A stretch of DNA of 56,855 nucleotides, from positions 1 through 56,855 of the forward strand of contig CAJBBZ010000157.1 in assembly GCA_903951445.1 (NCBI GenBank), read 5' to 3'. The notes under the pieces are model-generated. The model was not told the origin of the DNA. It was given only the letters and a program-made list of their open reading frames with translations, and made no database searches. This DNA comes from an uncultured beta proteobacterium. Its GTDB lineage: Bacteria > Pseudomonadota > Gammaproteobacteria > Burkholderiales > Burkholderiaceae_C. The translations under genes and the position numbers were made by a program. Positions 16,606 to 25,229 of this stretch are shown piece by piece (within the stretch, counting starts at the first letter, position 1; every line of letters starts with the position of its first letter).

Positions 16606-17308
16606 AGTCGCGCTCTTTCCAGCGACCTTCTATGGAGATGGGAACAAAGCGGGCGAACATAGATTCTGAAAAATACTGATTTTGCGCCGCTGCTTTGATG
16701 GCTTCAAGGTGCGGACCGGTGCGCGCAAAGGCGTCCATGGCGGCCACACTGTCCCACACGGTAAAGGTAGCCTGGCGCAGAAAGGGCGCTTCGCCCAAAC
16801 CCACGGCCAGTTGCACGCCCTGCACGCCTTCGATGGCGTTTTGCGAGGGTGGCGCATGGTTCCAAAAAGCCGAGGCTTTGCGCAAGTGAATCGAGGCGCG
16901 TGTCAGCGCCGCGATAGGGCCTTGGGTGGGAGCACTGCAGGTCACATCCAGCGCCGTGCCATCCCAGCTGCCCCGGCAAGACCAGGTGCGCAATTGCAAA
17001 ACACAGAGTTCGCGGGAGCGTTCCCGGTAGCCCTGCATCAAGGTGGAGTGTGCTAAAAAATCGGCAGCGGCCAGCGCGGTATGGAACACGAGAAAAAGCC
17101 CCTGGCGCGAGCTGCTGGGCTTGAGGCTGAAGCCGCCCTCATAGCCACTGCCCAGCACCTTGGCGAAACGTACACCGTCAATTGCTAACCACGGGCTGGG
17201 GCCTTTGACAATGCGCGTCCAACCCCACACCAGTGATGCCGGCGCAATATCTGCCAGTACCAGCACGATGGTCTGGTCGCTGTCCTTGCTCGCGTTGGCG
17301 GCATCCAT
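16598..17308 (-). CDS. crtA: Spheroidene monooxygenase CrtA
   Basis: Oxygenase that introduces the keto group at C-2 of spheroidene to make spheroidenone in the presence of O2. The 236-residue protein shows the CrtA pattern WGWTRIVKGPSPWLAIDGVR, KVLGSGYEGGFSLKPSSSRQ, FTVWDSVAAMDAFARTGPH and the C-terminal FARFVPISIEG. The frame is open to a GTG at 17338, but this codon lies inside the terminator hairpin; ATG 17308 is more plausible. No clear Shine-Dalgarno sequence precedes either start, so expression may depend on readthrough from puf. First gene of crtADC. Confidence 0.93.
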   Translation of the reverse strand: MDAANASKDSDQTIVLVLADIAPASLVWGWTRIVKGPSPWLAIDGVRFAKVLGSGYEGGFSLKPSSSRQGLFLVFHTALAAADFLAHSTLMQGYRERSRELCVLQLRTWSCRGSWDGTALDVTCSAPTQGPIAALTRASIHLRKASAFWNHAPPSQNAIEGVQGVQLAVGLGEAPFLRQATFTVWDSVAAMDAFARTGPHLEAIKAAAQNQYFSESMFARFVPISIEGRWKERDYD

Positions 17309-17327
17309 GTCTGGGTGTCCAAATAAA

Positions 17328-17357
17328 AAGGCCTCCACCGCGATGTGTGGAGGCCTT
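17328..17357 (-). terminator. Rho-independent terminator between pufC and crtA
   Basis: An 11-base perfect stem (AAGGCCTCCAC / GTGGAGGCCTT, eight-base loop) followed on the minus strand by TTTTTATTT. It begins 14 bases after the pufC stop and its T-run lies just before the crtA start, so it should end most puf transcripts and set a low level of readthrough into crtADC. Confidence 0.85.
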
Positions 17358-17371
17358 GAGGTTTTCCGAGT

Positions 17372-18400
17372 TTAGGGCTTGGCCAGAGCCTGCAACTCGG
17401 GGTAGTCCTTCGCCATCGCCGCACCATACAGCGGCTTGAAGGCGCCCTGATGGCAGGTAGTGCAATTGACCTTGGCTACATCGCCCTTGGGTCCTAAACG
17501 GTGTTCAGGGAAAGACTTTGTCAGGGGCTCCATGTAGTCGTTGTTCAGATCACGCGCCATTCGGATACCGTGCCATGCGGTCACACGCTGCGGACGGGAT
17601 TCCTCCCAACCCTGGAAGTTGCGGGTGTTGTGGCAGTAGGTGCAGTTCACGCCCAGCGACTCTGACATATGGACCATCAGCGAGTAGGTGTGCTCGGTCT
17701 GTTTGGTGGACGTGCGATTAGCGTAATTTCCTAAGCCTGTCATGGCCTCAGTGCTATTGACACGGATGGGCGCTGCGTCTTTCAGATAAGGCGTAAAAGG
17801 ATCAAAAGGCAGCGAGGTCAATCCGACGGATCTGGAGGCTAGATTTTGCCCGGCCAGATCGCCCATGGCACTATTGGCGTACTTGCGGTCTTTGGGCGCA
17901 AACCAGACATTGGTCGGGATGTTGTTACCCCGATGGCAGGTGTAGCAAGTCACGCCGGTCTCGGCCACGTGCGATTTCCAGTCTTGATTGACGCGCTGCG
18001 TCATCTGGATCATGCGCCGCGCCACCACCTTGGTGTATTTGCCATCATCGGCGAAGTTCTCGGTGTTGTGGCAATAAGCACAACCGGCATCAGGAGCCAC
18101 CCATTGGGTAATAGAGGCCATATGTCGGTTGAATTGCGCCACACTCAGATCACCAAGCACTTGCACGTTTTGGTACACCTCTTTGGCCTTGGGGCCGTCC
18201 GCCGCTGCGGCATCGGCAGGAGCCGGTGCCTGATTCAGCGAAGCTTGCTTGAGCAAGGTGCGCGGGTTGTAAATCTGCTCCATACCGGTGCCCCGATACC
18301 CGGTTTGTACCGTCTCAATAGGCGGGCGTTCGCAACCGGTCAGTAGACCGAAGGCTAGCGGTGCAAGCAGGGACAGCGCGAGTTTCATGGTTCGTTTCAT
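17372..18400 (-). CDS. pufC: Photosynthetic reaction centre cytochrome c subunit PufC
   Basis: Tetrahaem cytochrome that re-reduces the photo-oxidised special pair from the periplasmic side. The 342-residue precursor has a lipoprotein signal ([13 protein letters not shown], lipobox Cys23), so it is anchored by a diacylglycerol. Four haem motifs are present: CAYCH (107-111), CYTCH (152-156), CTYCH (253-257) and CTTCH (313-317), with Met ligands in the preceding helices ([16 protein letters not shown]). ATG 18400 shares ATGA with the pufM stop; the longer upstream frame is a shadow of pufM. Last gene before the terminator. Confidence 0.97.
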   Translation of the reverse strand: MKRTMKLALSLLAPLAFGLLTGCERPPIETVQTGYRGTGMEQIYNPRTLLKQASLNQAPAPADAAAADGPKAKEVYQNVQVLGDLSVAQFNRHMASITQWVAPDAGCAYCHNTENFADDGKYTKVVARRMIQMTQRVNQDWKSHVAETGVTCYTCHRGNNIPTNVWFAPKDRKYANSAMGDLAGQNLASRSVGLTSLPFDPFTPYLKDAAPIRVNSTEAMTGLGNYANRTSTKQTEHTYSLMVHMSESLGVNCTYCHNTRNFQGWEESRPQRVTAWHGIRMARDLNNDYMEPLTKSFPEHRLGPKGDVAKVNCTTCHQGAFKPLYGAAMAKDYPELQALAKP

Positions 18401-19371
18401 GGTTTTGCTCCCAGGATGGCCGGATCGATTACCACCGGATTGCCCAGCGGGTAAGCGGGTACGACATGGTGTTTGACAGACCACAGATACCAGTTGTCCA
18501 CCACGGTTCCGGTCAGCAGGATGCCGACGCCGCCGACCAGTGGGCACAGTACAGCGAACCACCAGGCCCAGCGGTGAATGGATTCCATCGTGGCGTTAAA
18601 GCCCATGGTCCAGCGCCAGAACAGGGCGGCGCGTTCCGAGGCGGTACCGCGATCGACAATTTGCTCGATCTCGCGCTCACCACCGTAGCGGCTGACCGCC
18701 AAAATTGTGGCGCCGTGCATCGCAAACAAGAGCACCGAGCCGTACAGGAACACGATAGACAGCGCGTGGAAGGGGTTGTAGAACAAATTGCCGTAGCGCA
18801 GGGATAGGGCCGAGACCCAATCGAGGTGCGGGAATATGCCAAACGGTACCGCTTCAGACCAGCTACCCATCATGATGGGGCGGAAGAATCCGCACACCAG
18901 ATACAGCCATATCGCCGCTGCAAAAGCCCATGCCACGTGCGTGCCCAAACCCAGCTGCCGTGCGCGCCGGTAGGTGCGTGCCCACCATAGCAGGATGGAG
19001 ACGGTGAGCATAAAGCCGACGATCAACCACCAGCCGCCTTGGGCCAGCGGCGGAATGCCCAGACCATAGGCCGGCGCTGGCGGCTCCAGTGCCAGCCAGA
19101 ACAGTTGGCGCAGTAGCTGGATCGGATTCCAGTCCACCGAGGCCAGCATATTAAAGCCGATGATGTTGAAGGCCGCGATGCCGAAGATCAGCGAAGCGAC
19201 ACCCAGCGAGCCAAGATAGATCGGGCCGATTTGCGCGTTGCCGATGCGTCCGAGCAAGTGAAACAGAAATGGGGTGCCTAGGCGCTTGTCATCGCCGCGC
19301 GGCAGAGGCACGCCGTCGTGCAACGGTCCAACCGGTTGCACCGAGGTAAACAGATTTTGATATTGGGCCAT
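18397..19371 (-). CDS. pufM: Reaction centre M subunit PufM
   Basis: M chain of the type II reaction centre, carrying half of the bacteriochlorophyll, bacteriopheophytin and quinone cofactors. The 324-residue protein has five membrane helices and the expected motifs: [75 protein letters not shown] with the special-pair and iron His residues, and [20 protein letters not shown] for the iron and quinone-A site. Length matches the PufC-containing type. It starts 19 bases after the pufL stop. Confidence 0.98.
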   Translation of the reverse strand: MAQYQNLFTSVQPVGPLHDGVPLPRGDDKRLGTPFLFHLLGRIGNAQIGPIYLGSLGVASLIFGIAAFNIIGFNMLASVDWNPIQLLRQLFWLALEPPAPAYGLGIPPLAQGGWWLIVGFMLTVSILLWWARTYRRARQLGLGTHVAWAFAAAIWLYLVCGFFRPIMMGSWSEAVPFGIFPHLDWVSALSLRYGNLFYNPFHALSIVFLYGSVLLFAMHGATILAVSRYGGEREIEQIVDRGTASERAALFWRWTMGFNATMESIHRWAWWFAVLCPLVGGVGILLTGTVVDNWYLWSVKHHVVPAYPLGNPVVIDPAILGAKP

Positions 19372-19390
19372 GTCAGTATCCTCCGTGTGT

Positions 19391-20218
19391 TCAGGTACGC
19401 CAGATCGGCATGTTCAGCCACCAGCCCCACCATTCAGGCCAGGCGCCGGTCCAGAATGGTCCGCTGACCACGATGCAGACAATGCCGAACCAGACCCCGG
19501 CCAGTGCCAGGAACAAGCCCAGGCGGTGAATCCCCAAGGTGCCTACCGAGTAGCCGATAAAGTCGCGGAAGAAGGTGTCCTCATGCTCCGGCGTCTTGAC
19601 CACTTCGCCCTTGCCAGGGTTGGTGGCTGATAGCACCAAGCCGCCGTGCATCGACAGGGCCAGCACCGTTGCAAAGAACAGGCTTGCCGCAATCATGTGC
19701 CAGGGGTTGTAGTGAAAGTGCAGGTACTGGTAGGCCGTGTTGCTCACCCAGTCCAGATGGCTGTAAATGCCATAGGGGAAAGCGTGGCCCCAAGCGCCCA
19801 TCAGCACTGGCCGTATCACTTGCAAGCTAACGTAGGCCAAAATCGCCATACCGAAGGCGACGGGCACATGCAAGCCCATGCCTAGCTTGCGAGCGATCTC
19901 GACTTCGCGCAACGCCCAGGACACAAAGGCCCCGATGGCACATATGGTGATGATCTGCCACAGGCCGCCTTCCATCATCGGCGCAAAGCGCAGACCATAA
20001 GAGATATCCGGCGGGGCGATATTGATTTGCCAGAGATTCCAGGTCGGGCCCATGGCCGCGCCCCACAAAATCATCACGGTGCCTAGAGCGGCAAAGAAAA
20101 TCGTCGTTATTCCGAAGAATCCGACATAAAAAGGACCGACCCAAAAGTCAAACAGGTCGCCCCCGAAAAGCGTTCCACCGCGCACGCGGTATTTACGTTC
20201 AAAGCTAAGCATGGACAT
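19391..20218 (-). CDS. pufL: Reaction centre L subunit PufL
   Basis: L chain of the type II reaction centre. The 275-residue protein begins [20 protein letters not shown], continues [16 protein letters not shown], the strongly conserved family N-terminus, and holds [36 protein letters not shown], with the special-pair and accessory-chlorophyll His ligands, and the [20 protein letters not shown] quinone-B region with the iron His. Five membrane helices. It is separated from pufA by 128 bases holding a stem-loop, the usual site of differential mRNA decay in puf operons. Confidence 0.98.
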   Translation of the reverse strand: MSMLSFERKYRVRGGTLFGGDLFDFWVGPFYVGFFGITTIFFAALGTVMILWGAAMGPTWNLWQINIAPPDISYGLRFAPMMEGGLWQIITICAIGAFVSWALREVEIARKLGMGLHVPVAFGMAILAYVSLQVIRPVLMGAWGHAFPYGIYSHLDWVSNTAYQYLHFHYNPWHMIAASLFFATVLALSMHGGLVLSATNPGKGEVVKTPEHEDTFFRDFIGYSVGTLGIHRLGLFLALAGVWFGIVCIVVSGPFWTGAWPEWWGWWLNMPIWRT

Positions 20219-20286
20219 AGTTGCATCCTCCGACCTGTCTACGGTCTAACGGTTCCAGCGCGGTGAGGTCAATAGTTCGAAAAAGA

Positions 20287-20324
20287 CAGACGCAGGGTTC
20301 AAAAATATGAGCCACGTGCGCCTG
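20287..20324 (-). promoter_or_regulatory. Stem-loop between pufA and pufL
   Basis: CAGGCGCA pairs with TGCGTCTG (eight pairs, one G-U) across a 22-base loop on the minus strand, followed by a T-rich run (TCTTTTT). In other purple bacteria a hairpin at this place stabilises the upstream pufBA segment and causes an excess of LH1 over reaction centre; the same role is inferred here. The stem is modest. Confidence 0.45.
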
Positions 20325-20346
20325 CCGGAATAAAGACCAAAGGCCC

Positions 20347-20535
20347 TTACTTTTGCGGCAGAGCCGCGTTCTGAGCAGCCTTCGCGGCCTTGGCCGTATC
20401 GGGATGCCAGCTGTTGATGTTGTAACGATCGCCACTGATCTGTATCAGATGAATCGTTGTTGACACAAACGCGATCAACAGTCCTGTTAACACGACCGCC
20501 TTGCGGGGGTCTATTACACGCCACATGCGCCACAT
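20347..20535 (-). CDS. pufA: LH1 alpha polypeptide PufA
   Basis: Core antenna alpha chain, 62 residues. MWRMWRVIDPRKAVVLTGLL is the LH1-alpha N-terminus (Rhodobacter-type MxRxWxxxDPRR), followed by one membrane helix with the bacteriochlorophyll ligand His29 (STTIHLIQ). The C-terminal tail is about 20 residues, rich in Ala and Lys. AAAGGA lies nine bases before the ATG. It starts 15 bases after the stop of orf74, so in this operon alpha and beta are not adjacent. Confidence 0.97.
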   Translation of the reverse strand: MWRMWRVIDPRKAVVLTGLLIAFVSTTIHLIQISGDRYNINSWHPDTAKAAKAAQNAALPQK

Positions 20536-20550
20536 AGGAATTTCCTTTCG

Positions 20551-20775
20551 TTAACTCAATTGAGAAATTACGGTATAGACGGCAGATTTCACGCCGACCA
20601 GTGTGGTCGTCGATCCCTCCGCCCCGGGTAGCCAGGTGCGCCAATTCAATGCCAACAACTGTCCAACCACGGCGAGCGCCATGAACACACAAAACATCAA
20701 TACAAATATCATCCGGTAGCCATTGAGGTGGCTATCTGAAATAAATGTCGCATCCGTTTGGTTTACTTGGGCCAT
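20551..20775 (-). CDS. Orf74: single-span membrane protein between pufB and pufA, unknown
   Basis: A 74-residue protein with a strong Shine-Dalgarno sequence (GGAGGT, five bases before ATG), 23 bases after pufB and 15 before pufA. Residues 1-20 are polar (MAQVNQTDATFISDSHLNGY). Residues 22-44 form one helix without any His (MIFVLMFCVFMALAVVGQLL then ALN). NWRTWLPGAEG follows, resembling the WRPW end of LH1 beta, where Gln39 stands at the place of the chlorophyll-binding His of PufB (six residues before the Trp). The tail TLVGVKSAVYTVISQLS is amphipathic. It does not look like PufX, PufQ or the alpha chain. Placement and spacing argue for a structural or assembly partner of LH1; function is inference. 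Confidence 0.85.
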   Translation of the reverse strand: MAQVNQTDATFISDSHLNGYRMIFVLMFCVFMALAVVGQLLALNWRTWLPGAEGSTTTLVGVKSAVYTVISQLS

Positions 20776-20798
20776 ACATACCTCCATTTTTTGGTTCG

Positions 20799-20942
20799 TT
20801 AGAACCAGGGACGCCAGATCCACACCAAGCTGTGCGCGAAGAACGCGCCCACGGCCCACAAGATGTACCCTTGTACGTAGTACTGGTGGAACTCCTGGGC
20901 CTCGTCGTCTGTCAGCCCTGAGGGGTTAGCTGCATCAGTCAT
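20799..20942 (-). CDS. pufB: LH1 beta polypeptide PufB
   Basis: Core antenna beta chain of 47 residues, too short for most ORF callers. The sequence reads [47 protein letters not shown]. The GLTDxEAQEFH motif, the helix with ligand His37 and the C-terminal WIWRPWF are diagnostic of LH1 beta. AGAGG occurs upstream of the ATG. It is the first gene of the puf structural operon and is followed by orf74 rather than directly by pufA. Confidence 0.97.
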   Translation of the reverse strand: MTDAANPSGLTDDEAQEFHQYYVQGYILWAVGAFFAHSLVWIWRPWF

Positions 20943-20979
20943 AGATAGTGCCTCTCACAAAATGCCTTTCGGCGACTCC

Positions 20980-20999
20980 CCGCACCCGGATGGGTGCGG
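20980..20999 (-). promoter_or_regulatory. Stem-loop in the pufB leader
   Basis: CCGCACCC-GGAT-GGGTGCGG is a perfect eight-base stem with a tetraloop, 38 bases upstream of the pufB ATG and 90 after the bchZ stop. No T-run follows, so it is more likely an mRNA 5'-stabilising or processing structure than a terminator. A second short stem (CCGG-CTTGT-CCGG) lies at about 21044-21056. Confidence 0.6.
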
Positions 21000-21089
21000 A
21001 ACGGACTGCAGCAGCAGGAATGCCACCGCAGTTGAACCCCCGGACAAGCCGGAGGATTGACCGATCAGACGAACACCAAAACACGGCTT

Positions 21090-22556
21090 TCACGCGTGTG
21101 CTCCAGCATTTGCCTGACCGAACAATTCAATAAACCTGGCTGCCTCCACCTGCGAGCGCCCGGTCTCGCGCGCATCGCGCTCGGCCTGGTCGCGCATGCG
21201 TTTGGCGGCAGAAATACGTACGAGCACGGGCTGCTGCTCCAGCAGCTCTTCCATCAGTCGCTGTGCCTCGGGCTCCCAGGGCAGCAGGGAGTCATCGATG
21301 GCGCGGCTCGGGCTCGCTTCAATCTTGTCTAGCTCCGTGCCCAGCGGCAGGATGTGAAATAGCGCGTCAAACAAGGCGTTGCAAAACTCTTGAATGATGT
21401 AAGTGGCGCCGGCATAGCCCATAAACGGCGTACCGGTATGGCGGCGGATGATGGGCAGCGGAAAACTAGCCGGAATAAAGCTGGTTTTCATCATGCCGCC
21501 ACCGCCGCATTCGGCCAGGTAAATCCGCTCGTTGTAGCTGCCGTACAGCACCAGCGGTGTTTTTTCGGTGACCAGTTTGCGCACCTCGGCGTTATCAGTT
21601 TTTGCTCCCGCCAGGCGGGATATTGCAAAGTTGCAAGGCAGGCCCATTTCGTCTTCGAGGAAATGGCGGATGCCGCGCGTATAGGTTTCGTTGGCTACCA
21701 CGCCAAAGTTGGCAGTGCCAAAAAAGTCTTGCGTCACCGAGCGCCACAAGTCCCAAATCGGCTTGATGGTGCTGTGCTTTTCACGCTCGATAAATGGCTC
21801 GGGGTCCAGGCCCAACAGCTCGCCTAATTTGCGTAAAAACTTGGTAGTGCTGTGTAGTCCGATCGGCGCTTGCAGATAGGGGCGCTCCAGTGCCTCGCAC
21901 AGCATGCGGCCAAATTCGCGGTACATGCAAATGTTGACATCGGCTTCTACCAGACGCGATACATCGGCCAGGTGGCTGCCCAGCGGGAACACCATATTGA
22001 CTTCAGCGCCTATGCCTTGCACCAGGCGGCGGATCTCAGCCAGGTCGCTCGGGCAATTAAAGGTGCCGTAGCTCGGCCCGATGATGTTCACGCGTGGACG
22101 CTCACCGACTTTGCGCTCACGCTTGGGTACTTCGCGCAAACCATATTGCTGCCACAGCCAGAACATGGCGCGGTTGGCGCATTGCCACTGGTCTTCGTCA
22201 ATCGTGCGTGGCAAAAAGCGCTGCAAATTCGTGCCTTCGGGCGTGACGCCGCCCCCAATCATTTCGGCGATAGAGCCGGTCACCACTACCGAGGGCAGGT
22301 CCGGGTCCAGGGCCGCATGGGCACGGCGCATGGAGCCTTCGGTGCCTTCGCGCCCAAGTTGCTCTTCGGCCAAGCCCGTCACCACGATGGGCAATTCATG
22401 CGGCGGCAGCGCATCGGTGTAATGCAACACCGAAGTCACGGGCAGGTTCTCACAACCCACCGGTCCGTCAATCACCACTTGCAAGCCTTTGATGGCGGTG
22501 AATACATACACCGCACCCCAGTAGCCACCTGCGCGGTCGTGGTCCAACACTAGCAT
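21090..22556 (-). CDS. bchZ: Chlorophyllide a reductase subunit Z, BchZ
   Basis: Catalytic-component subunit of the nitrogenase-like chlorophyllide reductase, which reduces ring B to give the bacteriochlorin. The 488-residue protein starts [20 protein letters not shown], followed by [21 protein letters not shown] with the Cys that helps to hold the Fe-S cluster with BchY, and later [19 protein letters not shown]. Length fits the family. It lies 76 bases after bchY and is followed by the puf leader; the usual bchCXYZ-puf readthrough is expected. Confidence 0.97.
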   Translation of the reverse strand: MLVLDHDRAGGYWGAVYVFTAIKGLQVVIDGPVGCENLPVTSVLHYTDALPPHELPIVVTGLAEEQLGREGTEGSMRRAHAALDPDLPSVVVTGSIAEMIGGGVTPEGTNLQRFLPRTIDEDQWQCANRAMFWLWQQYGLREVPKRERKVGERPRVNIIGPSYGTFNCPSDLAEIRRLVQGIGAEVNMVFPLGSHLADVSRLVEADVNICMYREFGRMLCEALERPYLQAPIGLHSTTKFLRKLGELLGLDPEPFIEREKHSTIKPIWDLWRSVTQDFFGTANFGVVANETYTRGIRHFLEDEMGLPCNFAISRLAGAKTDNAEVRKLVTEKTPLVLYGSYNERIYLAECGGGGMMKTSFIPASFPLPIIRRHTGTPFMGYAGATYIIQEFCNALFDALFHILPLGTELDKIEASPSRAIDDSLLPWEPEAQRLMEELLEQQPVLVRISAAKRMRDQAERDARETGRSQVEAARFIELFGQANAGAHA

Positions 22557-22632
22557 GGCAGGCCCTCCGAACGTACAGCGCGCGCTGCGCTATGCGCAGT
22601 GACGTCAAAGTGAAAACAGACGCACGGGCGAC

Positions 22633-24195
22633 TCATATCATGGCCTCCGCTTTACGTTTCTTAGCTTGCTTTTCCAGCAAGCGGCGTGTCTCGGCCTTGA
22701 ACTCAGGACGGTCTTGCGGTACGCCGTGGGCGCTTTCCCATACACCGGTGGCATGGCCGGTACCGGCATCGCCAAAAAAGGCCTTCATTTCGTCAAAGCG
22801 CGACTTGTTGCCAATGGCTGCGTTGATCACTTGCGCCAGCGAACCCGCGCCTGCCGGGCCCATCAGCGGGCGCGCAGAAATCAGGTTGGTGAAGTACAGG
22901 CCGGGGATGGACATTTCTTTAGCCATTTGCACTACGGGCGTAGTGCCAATCGCCAGGTCAGGCTTCCATTCGTGCATGGCCGCCAGGTCTTGTTCCAGCG
23001 AAGCGCGGTATTGCACGTGCACGCCGTGGGCTTCGAGCCACTGGCAATCAGGCTCGCTCCAGGCCGTGCGCGGGCAGGCGGTGCCTACATAGCGCAGGTC
23101 AGCACCACTTTCCACCAACAGGCGCGCTACCAGCAATTCCGAACCTTCGTAACCGCTGAGCGTAATGCGCCCTTTGATCGGCATGCGCGCCAAGCCGCCT
23201 TTGATGGCCGGCAACATGATGTTTTTCACCATGTCGATTTTTGCTTGCGGCACGTTGGCCGCATTGCCAATCGCTTGTAGCCAGGCTTCGGTGCCATCGT
23301 GGCCCACCGGTGCCGAACCGACGATGGGGCGGCCAGCGGCTTCAAACTCGCGGATGCTGGCGGTGTAAAACGGATGAATCGCCCCCACGACCGCGCAGTC
23401 CAGCGCGGCATACAGCTCGCGCCATTCGCGGGTGGGTACGACCGGGCCGGCAGCCAAGCCCATGGGCTCGAGCATGCGGCCAATGATCACCGGGTCAGCG
23501 GGGAACATTTCACCGATCAGGGTAACCGTGGGTTTGTCAGAGCGACCGGTACGCGGGGCTTGCACCGGGCCCGCCAGCACTTCTTCGCGGGCAAATTTCA
23601 GCATGGCACCGGCCAGCACGTCTTTGGCTTCGGCATGGGTGGGTACGCCAAAACCAGGCACGTCGATACCGATGATGCGCACGCCATTGATGTCTTTGGG
23701 CAGCAGTTGCAGCGGCACGCCGCTGGCTGTGGGCACGCACAAATTAATGATGACGATGGCGTCGTAATTGGCCGGGTCGGCTTCTTTGTAAACCGCTTCG
23801 CGAATGTCTTCAAACAGTTTGCCGGTGACCAGCGATTCGGAGTTAAAGGGCACGTAACCCACGCTGCGTTTGGCGCCGTAAAAATGGGAGGTAAAGGTCA
23901 GGCCATACACGCAGCAGGCCGAGCCAGACAGGATGGTCGCGGTACGCCGCATACGCAGACTCACACGCAGCGAACCAAAGGCTGGGCACATGCTTTGCGG
24001 CTGGTCGTGCGGACCGGCTTTGGGGTCTACGGGATAGTCTTTGGCGTATTGCGCCAGCACTTCGGATTTGCCGGAGGCCTTGGCTGCCGCCAGCATTTTT
24101 TCGCCGCCCGCGTGGCAGCCCATGCCGTCGCCTTCAATGGCAGTGCTCACGCCCGCTGGCGCTGTTGCATTGACGATTGGAATGGTTTTGCTCAT
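22633..24195 (-). CDS. bchY: Chlorophyllide a reductase subunit Y, BchY
   Basis: Partner of BchZ in the NifDK-like catalytic component of chlorophyllide a reductase. The 520-residue protein has the family Cys positions in QPQSMCPAFGSLRVSLRMRR and SGSACCVYGLTFTSHFYGAK, which bind the 4Fe-4S cluster, then NLCVPTASGVPLQLLP and IGIDVPGFGVPTHAEAKDVL. Slightly long at the N-terminus (GDGMGCHAGGEKML). It begins 20 bases after the bchX stop. Confidence 0.97.
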   Translation of the reverse strand: MSKTIPIVNATAPAGVSTAIEGDGMGCHAGGEKMLAAAKASGKSEVLAQYAKDYPVDPKAGPHDQPQSMCPAFGSLRVSLRMRRTATILSGSACCVYGLTFTSHFYGAKRSVGYVPFNSESLVTGKLFEDIREAVYKEADPANYDAIVIINLCVPTASGVPLQLLPKDINGVRIIGIDVPGFGVPTHAEAKDVLAGAMLKFAREEVLAGPVQAPRTGRSDKPTVTLIGEMFPADPVIIGRMLEPMGLAAGPVVPTREWRELYAALDCAVVGAIHPFYTASIREFEAAGRPIVGSAPVGHDGTEAWLQAIGNAANVPQAKIDMVKNIMLPAIKGGLARMPIKGRITLSGYEGSELLVARLLVESGADLRYVGTACPRTAWSEPDCQWLEAHGVHVQYRASLEQDLAAMHEWKPDLAIGTTPVVQMAKEMSIPGLYFTNLISARPLMGPAGAGSLAQVINAAIGNKSRFDEMKAFFGDAGTGHATGVWESAHGVPQDRPEFKAETRRLLEKQAKKRKAEAMI

Positions 24196-24215
24196 GACTC
24201 AGTGCTGCCTGGGTT

Positions 24216-25229
24216 TCAAACTTCGTCGTAGACCACTTCGAGGGTGGGTTTGGTGTTCTCGGTGCGTCCGCACATATCAAATTGCGTGGCGGGCTCAAGC
24301 ACCACATCACGGCCCACGGCCGAAGCTGCGAACAGCCCCAACAACTGGTCTTGGGTCAGTGGCTTAGGGCGCACCGGCTCCGAAGTACCCACGTTTTCTG
24401 CCAGTTCGGCAAACATCGGGCCCCAGACGGAGTCGGGTCGGCCGATGATTTCGTAGCTGGCGCTCTTTCTGCGGATGTCTTCATTGGCAGGAATAGTGGA
24501 CAACACCGGGATACCCACTTGCGTAGCGAACTGCGCAGCTTCGCCGGTGCCATCGTCGCGGTTGATAACCATGCCGGCCACGCCCACATTGCCGCCTAGC
24601 TTGCGGAAATATTCCACTGCGGAGCACACGTTGTTGGCCACATAGAGCGACTGCAAATCATTGCTAGCCACCACAATCACTTTTTGGCACATATCGCGGG
24701 CAATCGGCAGGCCGAAACCGCCGCACACCACGTCGCCCAAAAAATCGAGTAACACATAGTCAAAACCCCACTCGTGAAAGCCGAGCTTTTCCAAGAGCTC
24801 AAAGCCGTGGATGATGCCGCGTCCGCCGCAGCCGCGTCCGACTTCGGGGCCGCCCAGTTCCATGGCATACACGCCATCGCGCTTGAAGCACACATCGCCA
24901 ATTGCCACGGCTTCACCGGCCAGTTTTTTCTTGGATGAGGTTTCGATAATCGTGGGGCAGGCACGGCCGCCAAACAGCAAACTAGTGGTATCGCTTTTGG
25001 GGTCGCAACCGATGAGCAAAACCTTTTTGCCCTGCTGCGCCATCATGTAGCTGAGGTTTGCCAGCGTGAAGCTTTTGCCGATACCGCCTTTGCCATAGAT
25101 GGCAATGATCTGGGTCTCTTTGGTAACCTCTTTGGTGCTGACCGGCGTTGGCTCAATGGCAGCTTCGGCGCGCAAAATATCGCGCATGAAATTTACCGGG
25201 GCCACTGCAGGAATTGTGCTTGCGCTCAT
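24216..25229 (-). CDS. bchX: Chlorophyllide a reductase iron protein BchX
   Basis: ATPase that feeds electrons to BchYZ, homologous to NifH and BchL. The 337-residue protein has the P-loop IAIYGKGGIGKSFTLANLSY near residue 43, switch region CDPKSDTT, and the two cluster Cys in VGRGCGGRGIIHGFELLE and FLGDVVCGGFGLPIARDMC. ATG 25229 is preferred to the TTG five codons earlier: it shares ATGA with the bchC stop and has GGAG nine bases upstream. The ~40-residue N-terminal extension before the P-loop is typical for BchX. Confidence 0.97.
   Translation of the reverse strand: MSASTIPAVAPVNFMRDILRAEAAIEPTPVSTKEVTKETQIIAIYGKGGIGKSFTLANLSYMMAQQGKKVLLIGCDPKSDTTSLLFGGRACPTIIETSSKKKLAGEAVAIGDVCFKRDGVYAMELGGPEVGRGCGGRGIIHGFELLEKLGFHEWGFDYVLLDFLGDVVCGGFGLPIARDMCQKVIVVASNDLQSLYVANNVCSAVEYFRKLGGNVGVAGMVINRDDGTGEAAQFATQVGIPVLSTIPANEDIRRKSASYEIIGRPDSVWGPMFAELAENVGTSEPVRPKPLTQDQLLGLFAASAVGRDVVLEPATQFDMCGRTENTKPTLEVVYDEV

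Noticed and set aside
20551-20775. Naming orf74 as pufX or pufQ
   Set aside because: PufX lies behind pufM and PufQ before pufB in Rhodobacter, and neither has the NWRTWLPGAEG segment or this length and tail; a gene name would be a guess.
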